A stretch of DNA of 32,488 nt from an uncultured Prevotellaceae bacterium (GCA_947254205.1 CAMYCE010000012.1:1-32488), one strand, 5' to 3'. Positions 23,519 through 32,433 are shown, numbered from the stretch's first letter. Notes: a model not told the origin generated them from the sequence alone. A program made the numbers and translations.

Positions 23519-24535
23519 TTAGAGGTGGAACTTGAGTTTCACCTCTTCTTTTTTCACATCAAGCGTCACGGGGCAACCCTCAATGAGAGGAAAGTTGAGA
23601 TTTTCGTCGTGACTGGTGGGGAAATCATAGCACACCGGTATGTCATATTGGCTTAAGAAGTCGTGAAGCATCTGCTGCATGTCGCTGTAGCCATGTGAGG
23701 GGGAGTAGTCGGTGAAATGGCCCACAATCACACCTTTCACACGGTTGAGCGCACCTTTTATCATGAGTTGGTGCAACATGCTGGCCACGCGCGAAATGTT
23801 CTCGCCCACGTCTTCAAAAAACAAAATCACGTCACGATTTTTCAGGTAGTCGCGGTCGAGAAAGTCATAGGTTGCCGACCCGCTAATGCCCACCATCACG
23901 CTCAAGTTGCCTCCCACCAAAATGCCTTGGGCACGCCCGGGGTGGTTGTAGCGATGCCCTGCCACTGTGTAGTGAGGCACCTTGCCCAGTAGCAATTGGC
24001 GCAACAGCTGGCTCAACGAGTCGGAGCCGGCTGTCTTGGCCAGCCGTCCCAGCATGTTGGCATGAATGCTCATGTGGCCTGCCCTCACCCAACCGCTGTG
24101 CAAGGCTGTGATGTCGCTATAGCCCACAATCCACTTGTTGGCATATTTTTGGAGTGTGTCGATGGGCATGTTGCACAGCAAGTGCGACGAGCCATAGCCA
24201 CCACGAGCACACACAATGGCTTTCACCTTGGGGTCGCGCAAGGCCCACAGGAGGTCGGCTCCGCGTTGCTCGTCGGTGCCTGCCCAGCCATGAAATTTGG
24301 CGTTCACGTTGACTCCCTTCACCACGTCAAAGCCCCACTTGCCGAGCACAGCACAGCCTTTGTTGATGGTGCTGTCGGTCATTGAGCTTGCAGGGGCAAT
24401 CACTGCAATGCAATCGCCGGGCTTGAGAAAGGGAGGGGCTTGTGGAGTTGTGTTTTGACTCCATGAAAGGGTTGTGCAACCCAAGGTGGCAAGTAGCATG
24501 CCTATCAATCGTTTCATCTTCATCTTCATCTTCAT
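23519..24535 (-). CDS. S66 LD-carboxypeptidase, paralogue 1
   Basis: A 338-residue S66 peptidase. The start is within a run of MK codons (MKMKMKMKRLIG, first at 24535), which leads a signal peptide to about residue 27 (TLSWSQ). The catalytic triad is intact: Ser140 (GYSDIT), Glu241 (FFEDV) and His309 (TSHDEN); GGYG at 112-115 is also conserved. LD-carboxypeptidases remove the terminal D-Ala from tetrapeptide stems in wall recycling; E. coli LdcA is cytosolic, while this copy appears exported. It follows paralogue 2 by 43 nt and converges on the portal-like gene with 51 nt between stops and no obvious terminator. The family also includes microcin immunity enzymes (MccF), so another substrate is possible. 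Confidence 0.9.
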   Translation of the reverse strand: MKMKMKMKRLIGMLLATLGCTTLSWSQNTTPQAPPFLKPGDCIAVIAPASSMTDSTINKGCAVLGKWGFDVVKGVNVNAKFHGWAGTDEQRGADLLWALRDPKVKAIVCARGGYGSSHLLCNMPIDTLQKYANKWIVGYSDITALHSGWVRAGHMSIHANMLGRLAKTAGSDSLSQLLRQLLLGKVPHYTVAGHRYNHPGRAQGILVGGNLSVMVGISGSATYDFLDRDYLKNRDVILFFEDVGENISRVASMLHQLMIKGALNRVKGVIVGHFTDYSPSHGYSDMQQMLHDFLSQYDIPVCYDFPTSHDENLNFPLIEGCPVTLDVKKEEVKLKFHL

Positions 24536-24538
24536 CTT
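24515..24538 (-). repeat. hexanucleotide repeat at start codon
   Basis: Four tandem CATCTT units (ATGAAG in sense orientation) form the start region of paralogue 1, giving four alternative in-frame ATGs. Unit gain or loss keeps the frame and only changes the length of the basic N-terminus. Confidence 0.85.
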
Positions 24539-24578
24539 TTTATTGTAGTTATATGTCGTGGTGAGCAAAAATACTAAA

Positions 24579-25589
24579 CTATGGCTTGATGGGCAAGTTG
24601 AAAGTGAGTGTGGTGCTGTCGGCTTGCACATCGAGGGTCACCGGGCAACCCTCAATCATGGGGTAGTTGTGGTCGCCATAGTGGCTCACGGGAAAATTGT
24701 AGCAGGTGGGAATGTTGTAGTCTTTGAGATAGCTGTGCAACATCTCTTCCATCGACTCCCAACCATCGTCGGGGCGGTAATCCTTGAATTTGCCAATAAT
24801 CAAGCCTTTGAGTCGTGGCAAGATGCCCCTTATTTTGAGCAGGTGCAACATGCGGTCCACTTGATAGATGCGCTCATGCACATCTTCAATGAAGAGTATC
24901 ACGTCGTGGGTGTCCATGAAATGGCGATTCAAGAAATCATAGTCGCTCTCGGCAAGCGAGGCCATCACGCTCAGGTTGCCTCCCACCAGTGTGCCATGTG
25001 CCTTGCCGGTGGTGTTGAAAGGGTGGCTCGCTACATGATAGGTGGGCAGTGTGCCCAAGAGCAAGTTTTTGAGCACTTGCGAGGCCGAGTCTTCGCCATG
25101 GGTGGCTTTGAGCCGATAGGCCATGCTTGCATGGAGGCTCATAACACCAGCCTGCACCTGAGCACTATGCAAGGCTGTGACATCGCTATAGCCAATAATC
25201 CACTTGGGGTTTTGTGTGAACTCATTGAGAGGAATTTCACACAGCAACTGCACACATCCATAGCCTCCATTGGTGCAAAAAATGGCTTTCACCGCTGTGT
25301 CTTGCAGGGCAGTTAAAAAATCGTGCTTGCGATCGGCAAGTGTGCCGGCAAAGCCGTGATTGCGATTGGCTACATTGCGTCCCATCACGGGGCGAAACCC
25401 CCAGTCTACCAGCACGCTATAAGCAGCATCGGTGGCGCTATAGTTGAGGCAGCTTGCAGGGCTCACAATGGCGATTTGGTCGCCGGGTTTGAGAAATGCA
25501 GGGGCTTGGATTGGGCTATTGCCACTCGTGGCGGCCATGCCTATGGTGGCGCATAGTGAAAACAGAATGAGAGCTAAAAATTTATTCAT
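24579..25589 (-). CDS. S66 LD-carboxypeptidase, paralogue 2
   Basis: A 336-residue S66 peptidase, first gene of a tandem pair. A signal peptide (MNKFLALILFSLCATIGMAA) opens the protein; I use the ATG at 25589, because the 38 codons before it cover the leader hairpin and promoter. The triad is intact: Ser135 (GYSDVT), Glu235 (FIEDV) and His303 (VSHYGD). It aligns with paralogue 1 along its whole length, with blocks such as GCPVTLDV shared exactly, but overall divergence is large, so the duplication is old. A promoter at 25673-25704 and a terminator-like leader hairpin at 25614-25656 precede it, suggesting attenuation. Confidence 0.9.
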   Translation of the reverse strand: MNKFLALILFSLCATIGMAATSGNSPIQAPAFLKPGDQIAIVSPASCLNYSATDAAYSVLVDWGFRPVMGRNVANRNHGFAGTLADRKHDFLTALQDTAVKAIFCTNGGYGCVQLLCEIPLNEFTQNPKWIIGYSDVTALHSAQVQAGVMSLHASMAYRLKATHGEDSASQVLKNLLLGTLPTYHVASHPFNTTGKAHGTLVGGNLSVMASLAESDYDFLNRHFMDTHDVILFIEDVHERIYQVDRMLHLLKIRGILPRLKGLIIGKFKDYRPDDGWESMEEMLHSYLKDYNIPTCYNFPVSHYGDHNYPMIEGCPVTLDVQADSTTLTFNLPIKP

Positions 25590-25613
25590 AAACCGAAGTA
25601 GCGATTGTGATGT

Positions 25614-25657
25614 AAAAAAAGAAAAGCTCACCCACCGAGCAAGGAGAGTGAGCTTTC
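25614..25657 (-). promoter_or_regulatory. leader hairpin with U-run (possible attenuator)
   Basis: On the minus strand AAAGCTCAC (25656-25648) pairs with GTGAGCTTT (25631-25623) around a 16-nt loop, followed by TCTTTTTTTAC. It lies between the promoter (-7 at 25680-25673) and the ATG (25589). It would stop transcription after about 50 nt unless bypassed. Confidence 0.65.
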
Positions 25658-25672
25658 TTGGGTTGTGCACTG

Positions 25673-25704
25673 CAAAATTAAGCAATTCCTGCAATTCCTG
25701 CAAA
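25673..25704 (-). promoter_or_regulatory. promoter of S66 pair
   Basis: On the minus strand TTTG (25704-25701), 20 nt, TAATTTTG (25680-25673). The spacer contains a direct repeat of GCAATTCCT. Predicted leader is about 77 nt. Confidence 0.72.
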
Positions 25705-25796
25705 AAACAGCAACTTTATGACCTTATGCTCCTGTTTTAAAATGCGGCCAATGTGCATAATTTCATGGTATTTGGGTTTGGGTTGCTGTTTTTAGG

Positions 25797-25834
25797 GGAA
25801 AAAAGGGCAGGTGCCCATGTTGTGACACCTGCCC
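25797..25834 (-). terminator. terminator of LRR lipoprotein gene
   Basis: GGGCAGGTG (25805-25813) pairs with CACCTGCCC (25826-25834); on the minus strand a TTTTTT run follows. It starts 44 nt after the stop of the LRR gene. Confidence 0.88.
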
Positions 25835-25878
25835 CCTTGATGAAGTTGGCGGTAATGTGTTTTTACCTCCTCATTGTT

Positions 25879-27249
25879 TTATTGTGCAATGATTTTCACG
25901 TCGGTTCTTTTTGCATATTTTGCAAGATTTTGCACGTGTGTTTCTTCGTCGCCCTTGTCAACATAGATGGTTTTGAGCTGAGTATTGCCATAGAAGAAAG
26001 TATATTCGGCTTCGGGATTGTAGCCCTTGTTGCAGATGTTGATTTCTTGCAAGTTGGGGCAATCGTTGAGCACGATGTCGCGAATCTCGGGATTTTTGCT
26101 GAAGTCGGCTTTAACCAATGGGTTGTTGAAGAGGTCGCAAATCATCAATTTAGGCACGTTGGCCAAGTCGATATTGGCGATGGCATTGTCGTTGAGACGC
26201 AACATCATGAGTTTGGGCAGGTTGAGGTCGATTTGGGTGATCTTGTTTTCATAGAGCACCAAGTTGAACAATTCGGGCATGTCTTTGAGCACCACGCTGC
26301 TGATTGCGTTTTTGTTAGCAAACATTTGCTTGAGCATGGGGCAGCCGCTGGCTTCGATAGCGGTGAGTTTGTTGCCAAAAATGTCGATGCGGTCGAGCTT
26401 GGGCAGGTTGCTGAATTTCACGCTGGTGAGCTTGTTGTCGTTTAGGCCCACGGTCTCGATTTCTTTCAAGGGAGTGAGGTCCATCTCGGTGATGCCAGTC
26501 TTGGCTACAGCCAAAATCACGAGTTTGGTGTTGTTTTTCACATCAAGTTTGGTGAGCTTGGGGTTGCGGGTGATGCGCAAGTCTTGCAACTCGGTGAGTG
26601 CGCTCAGGTCGATAGTGGGGAAGTTGCTGCCATAGAGTTGCAGTTGCACCAGCTTGGTGAGCTTGGCAATGGGCTCAGCGTTGGCCACGGGGTGGTTGTT
26701 GAGGTTGAGCGTGTCGAGGTTCACAAAATATTGCAACCCATCGATGTTGGTGATAGCTTTGGCAGGGTCTACACTTTGTGGGTTCTTGAAGCTGAAGTCG
26801 ATTTTATTGATGCTCTTGGCTTCGCCACGAGTGATTTGGCCGTCTTTGTTGGCGTCAAGGCCTGGCATGGCAAGGAGCCATGCTTGGAGTTTGGCATCGG
26901 TGAATTTGATAACTTCCTTGTCGAGGTTGGGGGTAACGGTGAGTTTGATTTTGGCATGTCCCAACTTGCCGTCTTGCTTGGCAACCACACTGATGATGGC
27001 ATTGCCGGGGGTGAGGGCAGTCACGAGTCCGTCTTTCACAGTAGCGATTTTCTCGTTGCTTGAGTTCCAAGTCACTTCGGCACCCTTGTTGAGACCTTCA
27101 ACCACGAGGGTGGTGGTGTCGCCTTCAACCATGCTGATGGCTGCTTTTTGAAATTTGATGGTGAGGGGAGTTGCTTCATCTTTGTCACACGAAGTGAAAA
27201 GCAATGTGCCCAATAGCACAAAAAACGTCAGGAATTTTGCTGTTTTCAT
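25879..27249 (-). CDS. LRR lipoprotein with Big2 domain
   Basis: A 456-residue predicted SPII lipoprotein (LFTSC, Cys21) with an acidic start (DKDEATP). Order: a Big2 immunoglobulin-like domain at about 28-105 (VTWNSSNEKIATVKDGLVTALTPG); a linker with a canonical EF-hand-like Ca2+ loop, LDANKDGQITRGEA (131-144); then about ten irregular leucine-rich repeats at about 165-425 of the form LxxLxLxxNxL; and a short C-terminal cap ending DVKIIAQ. Internalin-like LRR lipoproteins of gut Bacteroidales are surface binding proteins, but no ligand is identifiable. It is monocistronic, with a strong terminator. No clear promoter is seen in the AT-rich region upstream. Confidence 0.85.
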   Translation of the reverse strand: MKTAKFLTFFVLLGTLLFTSCDKDEATPLTIKFQKAAISMVEGDTTTLVVEGLNKGAEVTWNSSNEKIATVKDGLVTALTPGNAIISVVAKQDGKLGHAKIKLTVTPNLDKEVIKFTDAKLQAWLLAMPGLDANKDGQITRGEAKSINKIDFSFKNPQSVDPAKAITNIDGLQYFVNLDTLNLNNHPVANAEPIAKLTKLVQLQLYGSNFPTIDLSALTELQDLRITRNPKLTKLDVKNNTKLVILAVAKTGITEMDLTPLKEIETVGLNDNKLTSVKFSNLPKLDRIDIFGNKLTAIEASGCPMLKQMFANKNAISSVVLKDMPELFNLVLYENKITQIDLNLPKLMMLRLNDNAIANIDLANVPKLMICDLFNNPLVKADFSKNPEIRDIVLNDCPNLQEINICNKGYNPEAEYTFFYGNTQLKTIYVDKGDEETHVQNLAKYAKRTDVKIIAQ

Positions 27250-27546
27250 TCTGTAAAATTAAAAATTATTTATTAGTAAAAAGTGTTAGAGCGTGTAGTG
27301 CATGATATGCCGGTTTGGGGGGTACAATCACTAAAATGCATAAATTTCGTGCAATATTCGCAAAAAAAAATGAGTTATGCAAAAAAACTAAGCCTGTGTT
27401 AGCATTTTTTAAAAATCAAAATGTGGGTGGAGTTATTAACAAAAAGGGTGATTTATCAACATTTCAATGAATTTAACGCTGTTTTTTATCGGTGTTTGCC
27501 TAAAAAGTAATTCCTTTGCAGTAAATAAAATGCAAGATTAGTATTT
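27250..27546. other. AT-rich divergent region before parA
   Basis: No gene in these 297 nt between the LRR gene (minus) and parA (plus). The best promoter candidate for parA is TTCCTTTG near 27508, with TTTG or TTTT upstream at imperfect spacing. One TTATCAACA (27453) resembles a DnaA box, but it is single. No parS-like palindrome is seen. Confidence 0.5.
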
Positions 27547-28332
27547 ATGGGAAGAATAATCGCAATAGCCAATCAAAAGGGCGGTGTGGGCAAGACCACC
27601 ACAGCCATTAATCTGGCGGCCTCGCTGGCGGTAGGCAAAAAGAGAACACTGCTCATTGATGCCGACCCGCAGGCCAATGCCACATCGGGTCTGGGCGTAG
27701 ATCCCAAGCAGATGTCGTCGTCGATCTATGAATGCTTGGTCGATGACTACCCCTTGCGTGGAGCCGAGGTGCACACTTGTGTTGAGGGGCTTGACCTGAT
27801 AGGGTCGCGCATCGACCTTGTGGGCGCCGAGCTTGAACTCATCAACAAGAGCGGTCGCGAGAAGGTGCTTCAAGGAGCTTTGAGCAAGGTGAAAGACGAC
27901 TACGACTATATCTTAATCGACTGCAGTCCCTCGCTGGGTCTCATCACCGTCAATGCCCTCACGGCAGCCGACTCGGTGATTATTCCTGTACAGGCCGAGT
28001 ATTTTGCGCTCGAAGGCATCACCAAGTTGCTGAACACGGTGCGCATCATCAAGTCGAAGCTCAATCCTGCATTGCAAATCGAGGGTTTCTTGCTCACCAT
28101 GTATGATGCTCGCTTGCGTCTTGCCAATCAAATCTATGAAGAGTTGAAAAGTCACTTTGGCGACATGGTGTTCAACACCGTGATACCGCGCAACATTCGC
28201 TTGAGTGAGGCTCCCAGCCATGGATTGCCCGCCATTCTCTACGATGCGGCAAGCCGTGGTGCCACGAGCCACATGCAACTGGCCAAGGAGCTCATCACCA
28301 AAAATAGCCGCAAGGGAGCCGTGGCACAGTAG
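27547..28332 (+). CDS. parA: chromosome partitioning ATPase ParA
   Basis: A 261-residue ParA/Soj ATPase. The deviant Walker A motif KGGVGKTT is at 11-18, LLIDADPQANAT gives the A' motif (about 35-46), and ILIDCSPSLG gives the Walker B region (about 120-129). There is no N-terminal HTH extension, as in chromosomal Soj-type proteins. ParA dimers bind DNA with ATP and are released by ParB, which moves the origin region. ParB starts 54 nt downstream on the same strand. Confidence 0.96.
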   Translation: MGRIIAIANQKGGVGKTTTAINLAASLAVGKKRTLLIDADPQANATSGLGVDPKQMSSSIYECLVDDYPLRGAEVHTCVEGLDLIGSRIDLVGAELELINKSGREKVLQGALSKVKDDYDYILIDCSPSLGLITVNALTAADSVIIPVQAEYFALEGITKLLNTVRIIKSKLNPALQIEGFLLTMYDARLRLANQIYEELKSHFGDMVFNTVIPRNIRLSEAPSHGLPAILYDAASRGATSHMQLAKELITKNSRKGAVAQ

Positions 28333-28386
28333 TGCGCGCTATGCCTCATTTCACTCACCCCCCCCACTAAGAAACAAAAATAAATC

Positions 28387-29265
28387 ATGAAAAGAAATGC
28401 ACTGGGACGTGGACTCGACTCGCTCATCTCAATGGACGATGTGCAACCCGGCGGGTCTTCGGCCATCAATGAAATAGCTATTGAGCAAATAGCCCCCAAC
28501 CCCGACCAGCCTCGCCACAACTTCGACGAAGAAGCACTTGAGGAACTGGCAACCTCGATTCGCGAGCTGGGCATCATTCAGCCTCTCACGTTGCGCAGTG
28601 TGGGCCCCGATGCCTATCAAATCATTTCGGGTGAACGCCGCTATCGTGCCGCCAAGCTGGCAGGACTCGAAACGGTGCCTGCCTATGTGCGCACGGTCAA
28701 CGACACCGAACTCACCGAGATGGCACTCATCGAGAACATTCAGCGCGAAGACCTCAATGCCATTGAAATTGCATTGACCTTTCGCAAGCTCATCGACCAA
28801 TATCACCTCACCCAAGAGCGATTGAGCGAGCGCATTGGCAAGAAACGCGCCACTATTGCCAACTTCTTGCGATTGCTCAAGTTGCCTGCCGAGGTGCAAC
28901 TGGGCTTGCGCGACCGTGCTATCGACATGGGCCATGCCCGTGCTCTGCTCTCGCTCGACAAAGCCTCACAGCAGTTAAAATTATATAACGAAACTCTTAA
29001 AAAAGGTTTATCGGTGCGACAGGTTGAGCAAGCGGCCAAGCAATATGGCCAAGCCAAGACCGAGCCTGCCGACCCCAATAGTGAGGTTAAGAAGCTGAAT
29101 AATAAAGACTATGATGTGCTCAAGAAGCATTTGTCGAGTGCCTTTGGCGTGCCGGTGAAGTTTGCTTGCGACATGTCGGGTAAAGGAAAAATAACATTCC
29201 CGTTCAAGAGCGAAGAAGAATTAGAAAGAATTATTCGTATCTTTGACACTTTGAAAAGTAACTAA
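28387..29265 (+). CDS. parB: chromosome partitioning protein ParB
   Basis: A 292-residue ParB/Spo0J protein. The N-terminal CTPase domain has GERRYRA (82-88) and ENIQREDLN (116-124). The HTH that recognises parS is at about 142-165 (LTQERLSERIGKKRATIANFL), and a C-terminal dimerisation region ends IIRIFDTLKSN. MKRNALGRGLDSLI at the start is the usual ParA-stimulating N-terminus. ParB loads at parS and slides along DNA as a CTP-closed clamp. I see no TGTTTCACGTGAAACA-like site in the window, so parS is probably elsewhere. Confidence 0.96.
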   Translation: MKRNALGRGLDSLISMDDVQPGGSSAINEIAIEQIAPNPDQPRHNFDEEALEELATSIRELGIIQPLTLRSVGPDAYQIISGERRYRAAKLAGLETVPAYVRTVNDTELTEMALIENIQREDLNAIEIALTFRKLIDQYHLTQERLSERIGKKRATIANFLRLLKLPAEVQLGLRDRAIDMGHARALLSLDKASQQLKLYNETLKKGLSVRQVEQAAKQYGQAKTEPADPNSEVKKLNNKDYDVLKKHLSSAFGVPVKFACDMSGKGKITFPFKSEEELERIIRIFDTLKSN

Positions 29266-29333
29266 CTTTTAGATGTTTCGGTGGCACACCCTTTCTTGTT
29301 TTTCTTGAGAAAGATTGCCACTCGTGTGACTTT

Positions 29334-30161
29334 GTGAAATGTAGAAACACAAAAAAGAGATATTGGAGCGGTGCTGCTGTGTGGCTGTGCCTCATGCTCT
29401 TTATTCCTTTTTCAATGGCTGGGCAAGAGCAACCCGTGGTTGCCCCACAACCACAAGCAGTCGATAAACCGGTGCGTGTGGCCACTGCTGGTGGCGGTGT
29501 GCAGGCTCTCGACAGCGTTGCCACATCAACCAAGGTGAATCGCAGGCGCATGCCGGTGCTCGATGCCATGGGCGACACGGTGAAGTTCACCAAGGCCGAC
29601 TCTCTGCGCCTTGCAGGGCAACTTGCCGACACGGTCGCGACAACCCTTGGCGTTGCCAAGTTTAATCCCGACCCCAAGCGTGCTTTGTGGCTCTCGGCTT
29701 TGTGCCCGGGGCTGGGGCAAATCTACAACCATCGCTATTGGAAACTCCCCATTGTGGTGGGAGCTTTTGTGGGGCTTGGCTATGGCACAGCGTGGAACAA
29801 TCGCATGCTCTCCGACTACACCAAGGCCTATCGCGACCTCAAGGACAGCGACCCCAACACACGCAGTTATATGGACTTTTTCCCGCCCAACGCCAAGGAG
29901 AGCGACATCGACAAGGCATGGCTTGAAAGGTCGTTGAAGAGTAAGAAAAAATATTATCGACGCAATAAAGAAATGTGCATTTTTTCCATGATAGGGGTTT
30001 ATCTCCTCAATGTTGTTGATGCCTATGTTGATGCTTCATTGTCGCATTTCGACATTTCAAGCGACCTCTCGCTCGACATGCAACCGGCTGTGATGCTCGA
30101 TGGCAGGCAAGGCTGTGGCGGTTATCCATCGCTGGGATTGCAATGTGCATTTCGTTTTTGA
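29334..30161 (+). CDS. DUF5683 membrane protein
   Basis: A 275-residue protein starting at GTG (29334), which gives a plausible signal sequence (KKRYWSGAAVWLCLMLFIPFSMA). After a variable region, the DUF5683 domain is recognisable at about 118-230: PDPKRALWLSALCPGLGQIYNHRYWKLPIVVGAF (a TM-2-like stretch with GLGQIYN), a second hydrophobic segment with YGTAWNN, and the MCIFSMIGVYLLNVVDAYVDASL helix. The domain has no assigned function. In Bacteroidetes it often sits between parB and a LysM transglycosylase, as here, which hints at a wall or cell-division link. The next gene starts 21 nt later. Confidence 0.82.
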   Translation: MKCRNTKKRYWSGAAVWLCLMLFIPFSMAGQEQPVVAPQPQAVDKPVRVATAGGGVQALDSVATSTKVNRRRMPVLDAMGDTVKFTKADSLRLAGQLADTVATTLGVAKFNPDPKRALWLSALCPGLGQIYNHRYWKLPIVVGAFVGLGYGTAWNNRMLSDYTKAYRDLKDSDPNTRSYMDFFPPNAKESDIDKAWLERSLKSKKKYYRRNKEMCIFSMIGVYLLNVVDAYVDASLSHFDISSDLSLDMQPAVMLDGRQGCGGYPSLGLQCAFRF

Positions 30162-30182
30162 CCCTGAAAAAAACAACGAATT

Positions 30183-32420
30183 ATGAGAATATTGAGATTA
30201 AATGTGTTTTTGGTATTGACTTTGACGGCCCTCACCATGGTTGCCGCCCCCAAGAGGTCGATACTCTCGCTCAAAGAGTCGATCACCGACTCGGCTATCG
30301 TCTATCCCTATAGCTTTGAGACCAATACCCACGAGTTGATGAAAAACTGGTATCTCCAGAACTATGCAGTGCTCGACAATGATGTTGAAAATAAGGCTAC
30401 CGGTGATGTGAGCGACAGTGAATACATACGCCGGCTCAAGGCCATACCCTCGGGTGTGGAGTTGCCCTATAATCAGGTGGTGCGCTCCTATATCGAACGT
30501 TACACCCAGCGCAATCGCACTCTCGTGTCGCAAATGCTGGGCATGAGCCCCTATTATATGCCGATTTTTGAGCAAGCCCTTGAAAAAGAGGGAATGCCAC
30601 TCGAGCTCAAATACATTCCCGTGATTGAGTCGGCTCTCGACCCCAATGCAGTTTCGCCTGTGGGGGCTTCGGGCTTGTGGCAGTTTATGCTCGAAACGGC
30701 CAAGGGCGTGGGGCTTGAGGTGAACTCGCTCGTTGATGAGCGTCGCGACCCCTATCGCTCAAGCGACCGTGCTGTTTATTATTTCAAGCAGCTTTATGGC
30801 ATTTATGGCGACTGGTCGCTGGCTATCGCGGCCTATAACTGTGGTCCCGGCAACGTGAACAAGGCCTTGCGTCGCGCCAAGGGCAACTCATCGCACAATC
30901 CCGATTTCTGGGAAATCTATGACTATCTGCCTCGCGAAACTCGTGGCTATGTGCCTGCCTTTATTGCAGCAACCTATGTCATGAACTATTATCAAGAGCA
31001 CAACATCAGCCCAAGTCTTGCCAAGAAGCCTCTGCTCATCGACACGGTGAAGGTGAACCAACGCATTCATTTCAACCAAATTGCACAAGTGCTCAATATT
31101 CCTATTGAGGAAATTCGCATTCTCAATCCACAATATCGCCACGATGTGATTCCGGGCGACACCCACCCCTACACGCTGGCTTTGCCCTCGCAACAAATCT
31201 ATAGTTTTATTATGGTTGAGGACAGCATTACTAAATATCGTCCTGAACTATATGCTACTCGCGATGTGCGAGAGCCGGGCACAGCCAATGAAGCCCCCAC
31301 CTCGTTTCTCTCGACCTACGACGATGTGAGGGCGGCTTCGACCGCGCCAAGCAGTGGAGCGCAAGAGGCAACATCGGCAACCGAGTCGGCAGGACTTCAC
31401 AAGGTGAAAAAAGGAGAATCGTTGCGCAGCATTGCCGACGATTATGGCATGAGTGTGGAACAGCTCATGGAACTCAACGGGCTCAGTCGCAAGCGTGTGC
31501 ATCGCGGGCAGGTGTTGCGTGTTGCCGCACAAGGCCGGCAAGTGGCACAAAACGCCAGTTCTTCGCAATCGCGTGGCGAGTTTAAGGCTGTGGCGGCTGT
31601 CGAGGCCTCCAAGGCACAAGACCGCCCTGTGAATGAAAAAAACATCGATCGCCCCGTGGTGTCGCGCCCTGCAGTGCAAGCCTCTACCGGCACAACTGCC
31701 TATAAGGGGTCATATAGCATTAACGACGAAATTTCAACATCTTCGAGCAATCGTCGCAATCGTGATGCCGAGTCGCGCTCCAAAGCCACCCCAAAAGAGC
31801 CTGTAGCCGACAAGAAGGCAAAGCGTGCCACCAATGAGAGCGAGAAAACCACGCCCTCGTCACGCAAGAAGGCTAAGCAGGAGGATACCGAAAAAGCCGA
31901 CAATAGCAAAAAGTCGCGCAACTCCTCACGAGCCGACAAGGCCGCCGAGAAGCAAAAAGATGAAGAGCCCCAATCGACTTCGCGCCGCAAGCGTGCATCA
32001 AAGAGGAATGAAAACACCACCGTCACAGCCAAGCGTGGCGAAACTCTCGAAGATATTGCCAAGAAGAATGGCGTGAGTGTCGACGACCTGCGTGAGGCCA
32101 ATCCGGGCATTCGTCGTCGCGTGAAAGCAGGCACCGAAATCACCATTCCCAAAGTCAAAGAAAAGAAGACCGAGAAAACCTCATCGCGTCGCAAGCGCAG
32201 CAAGAGCCGTGCCGAGCGTGAAGAAGTGGCAAAGCCTGTGACCCACGATGTGAAGTCGGGCGAGTCGCTTGAGCGCATTGCACGTCGCAATGGTGTGAGC
32301 GTCGACGACTTGCGCAAGGCCAATCCCAAGCTTAAGGGCGACATGATTAAGCCGGGCGACAATCTCAAAATTCCAAGAAAGAAAAAGTCGTCGACTGGAA
32401 AGAAAAAACGTCGCAAGTAG
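30183..32420 (+). CDS. MltD-like lytic transglycosylase with LysM
   Basis: A 745-residue exported murein lytic transglycosylase. A signal peptide (about 1-22) is followed by an SLT domain at about 115-255: catalytic Glu149 in PVIESALDP, GASGLWQFM (161-169), and AIAAYNCGPGNVNKAL (214-229). Three LysM domains follow at about 404-447 (HKVKKGESLRSIA), 612-657 (TVTAKRGETLEDIA) and 687-731 (HDVKSGESLERIA), which bind peptidoglycan glycan. They are joined by long Lys/Arg/Ser-rich linkers of very biased composition, and the C-terminus is poly-basic. The enzyme cuts the MurNAc-GlcNAc bond to give 1,6-anhydro ends. It is the last visible gene of the parA-parB-DUF5683 run; the following gene is outside the window. 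Confidence 0.93.
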   Translation: MRILRLNVFLVLTLTALTMVAAPKRSILSLKESITDSAIVYPYSFETNTHELMKNWYLQNYAVLDNDVENKATGDVSDSEYIRRLKAIPSGVELPYNQVVRSYIERYTQRNRTLVSQMLGMSPYYMPIFEQALEKEGMPLELKYIPVIESALDPNAVSPVGASGLWQFMLETAKGVGLEVNSLVDERRDPYRSSDRAVYYFKQLYGIYGDWSLAIAAYNCGPGNVNKALRRAKGNSSHNPDFWEIYDYLPRETRGYVPAFIAATYVMNYYQEHNISPSLAKKPLLIDTVKVNQRIHFNQIAQVLNIPIEEIRILNPQYRHDVIPGDTHPYTLALPSQQIYSFIMVEDSITKYRPELYATRDVREPGTANEAPTSFLSTYDDVRAASTAPSSGAQEATSATESAGLHKVKKGESLRSIADDYGMSVEQLMELNGLSRKRVHRGQVLRVAAQGRQVAQNASSSQSRGEFKAVAAVEASKAQDRPVNEKNIDRPVVSRPAVQASTGTTAYKGSYSINDEISTSSSNRRNRDAESRSKATPKEPVADKKAKRATNESEKTTPSSRKKAKQEDTEKADNSKKSRNSSRADKAAEKQKDEEPQSTSRRKRASKRNENTTVTAKRGETLEDIAKKNGVSVDDLREANPGIRRRVKAGTEITIPKVKEKKTEKTSSRRKRSKSRAEREEVAKPVTHDVKSGESLERIARRNGVSVDDLRKANPKLKGDMIKPGDNLKIPRKKKSSTGKKKRRK

Positions 32421-32433
32421 AGAGTTACTGACA

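Noticed and set aside
25250..25280. Paralogue 2 of S66 has GGYGCV where paralogue 1 has GGYGSS, suggesting a lost catalytic Ser
   Set aside because: By residue counting on E. coli LdcA as I remember it, the nucleophile is the Ser of the GHSD/GYSD motif, which both copies keep; the residues after GGYG vary in the family.
27436..27461. Single DnaA-box-like TTATCAACA before parA as a sign of oriC
   Set aside because: One imperfect box without a cluster, dnaA or an unwinding element is not enough; parAB can lie away from the origin.
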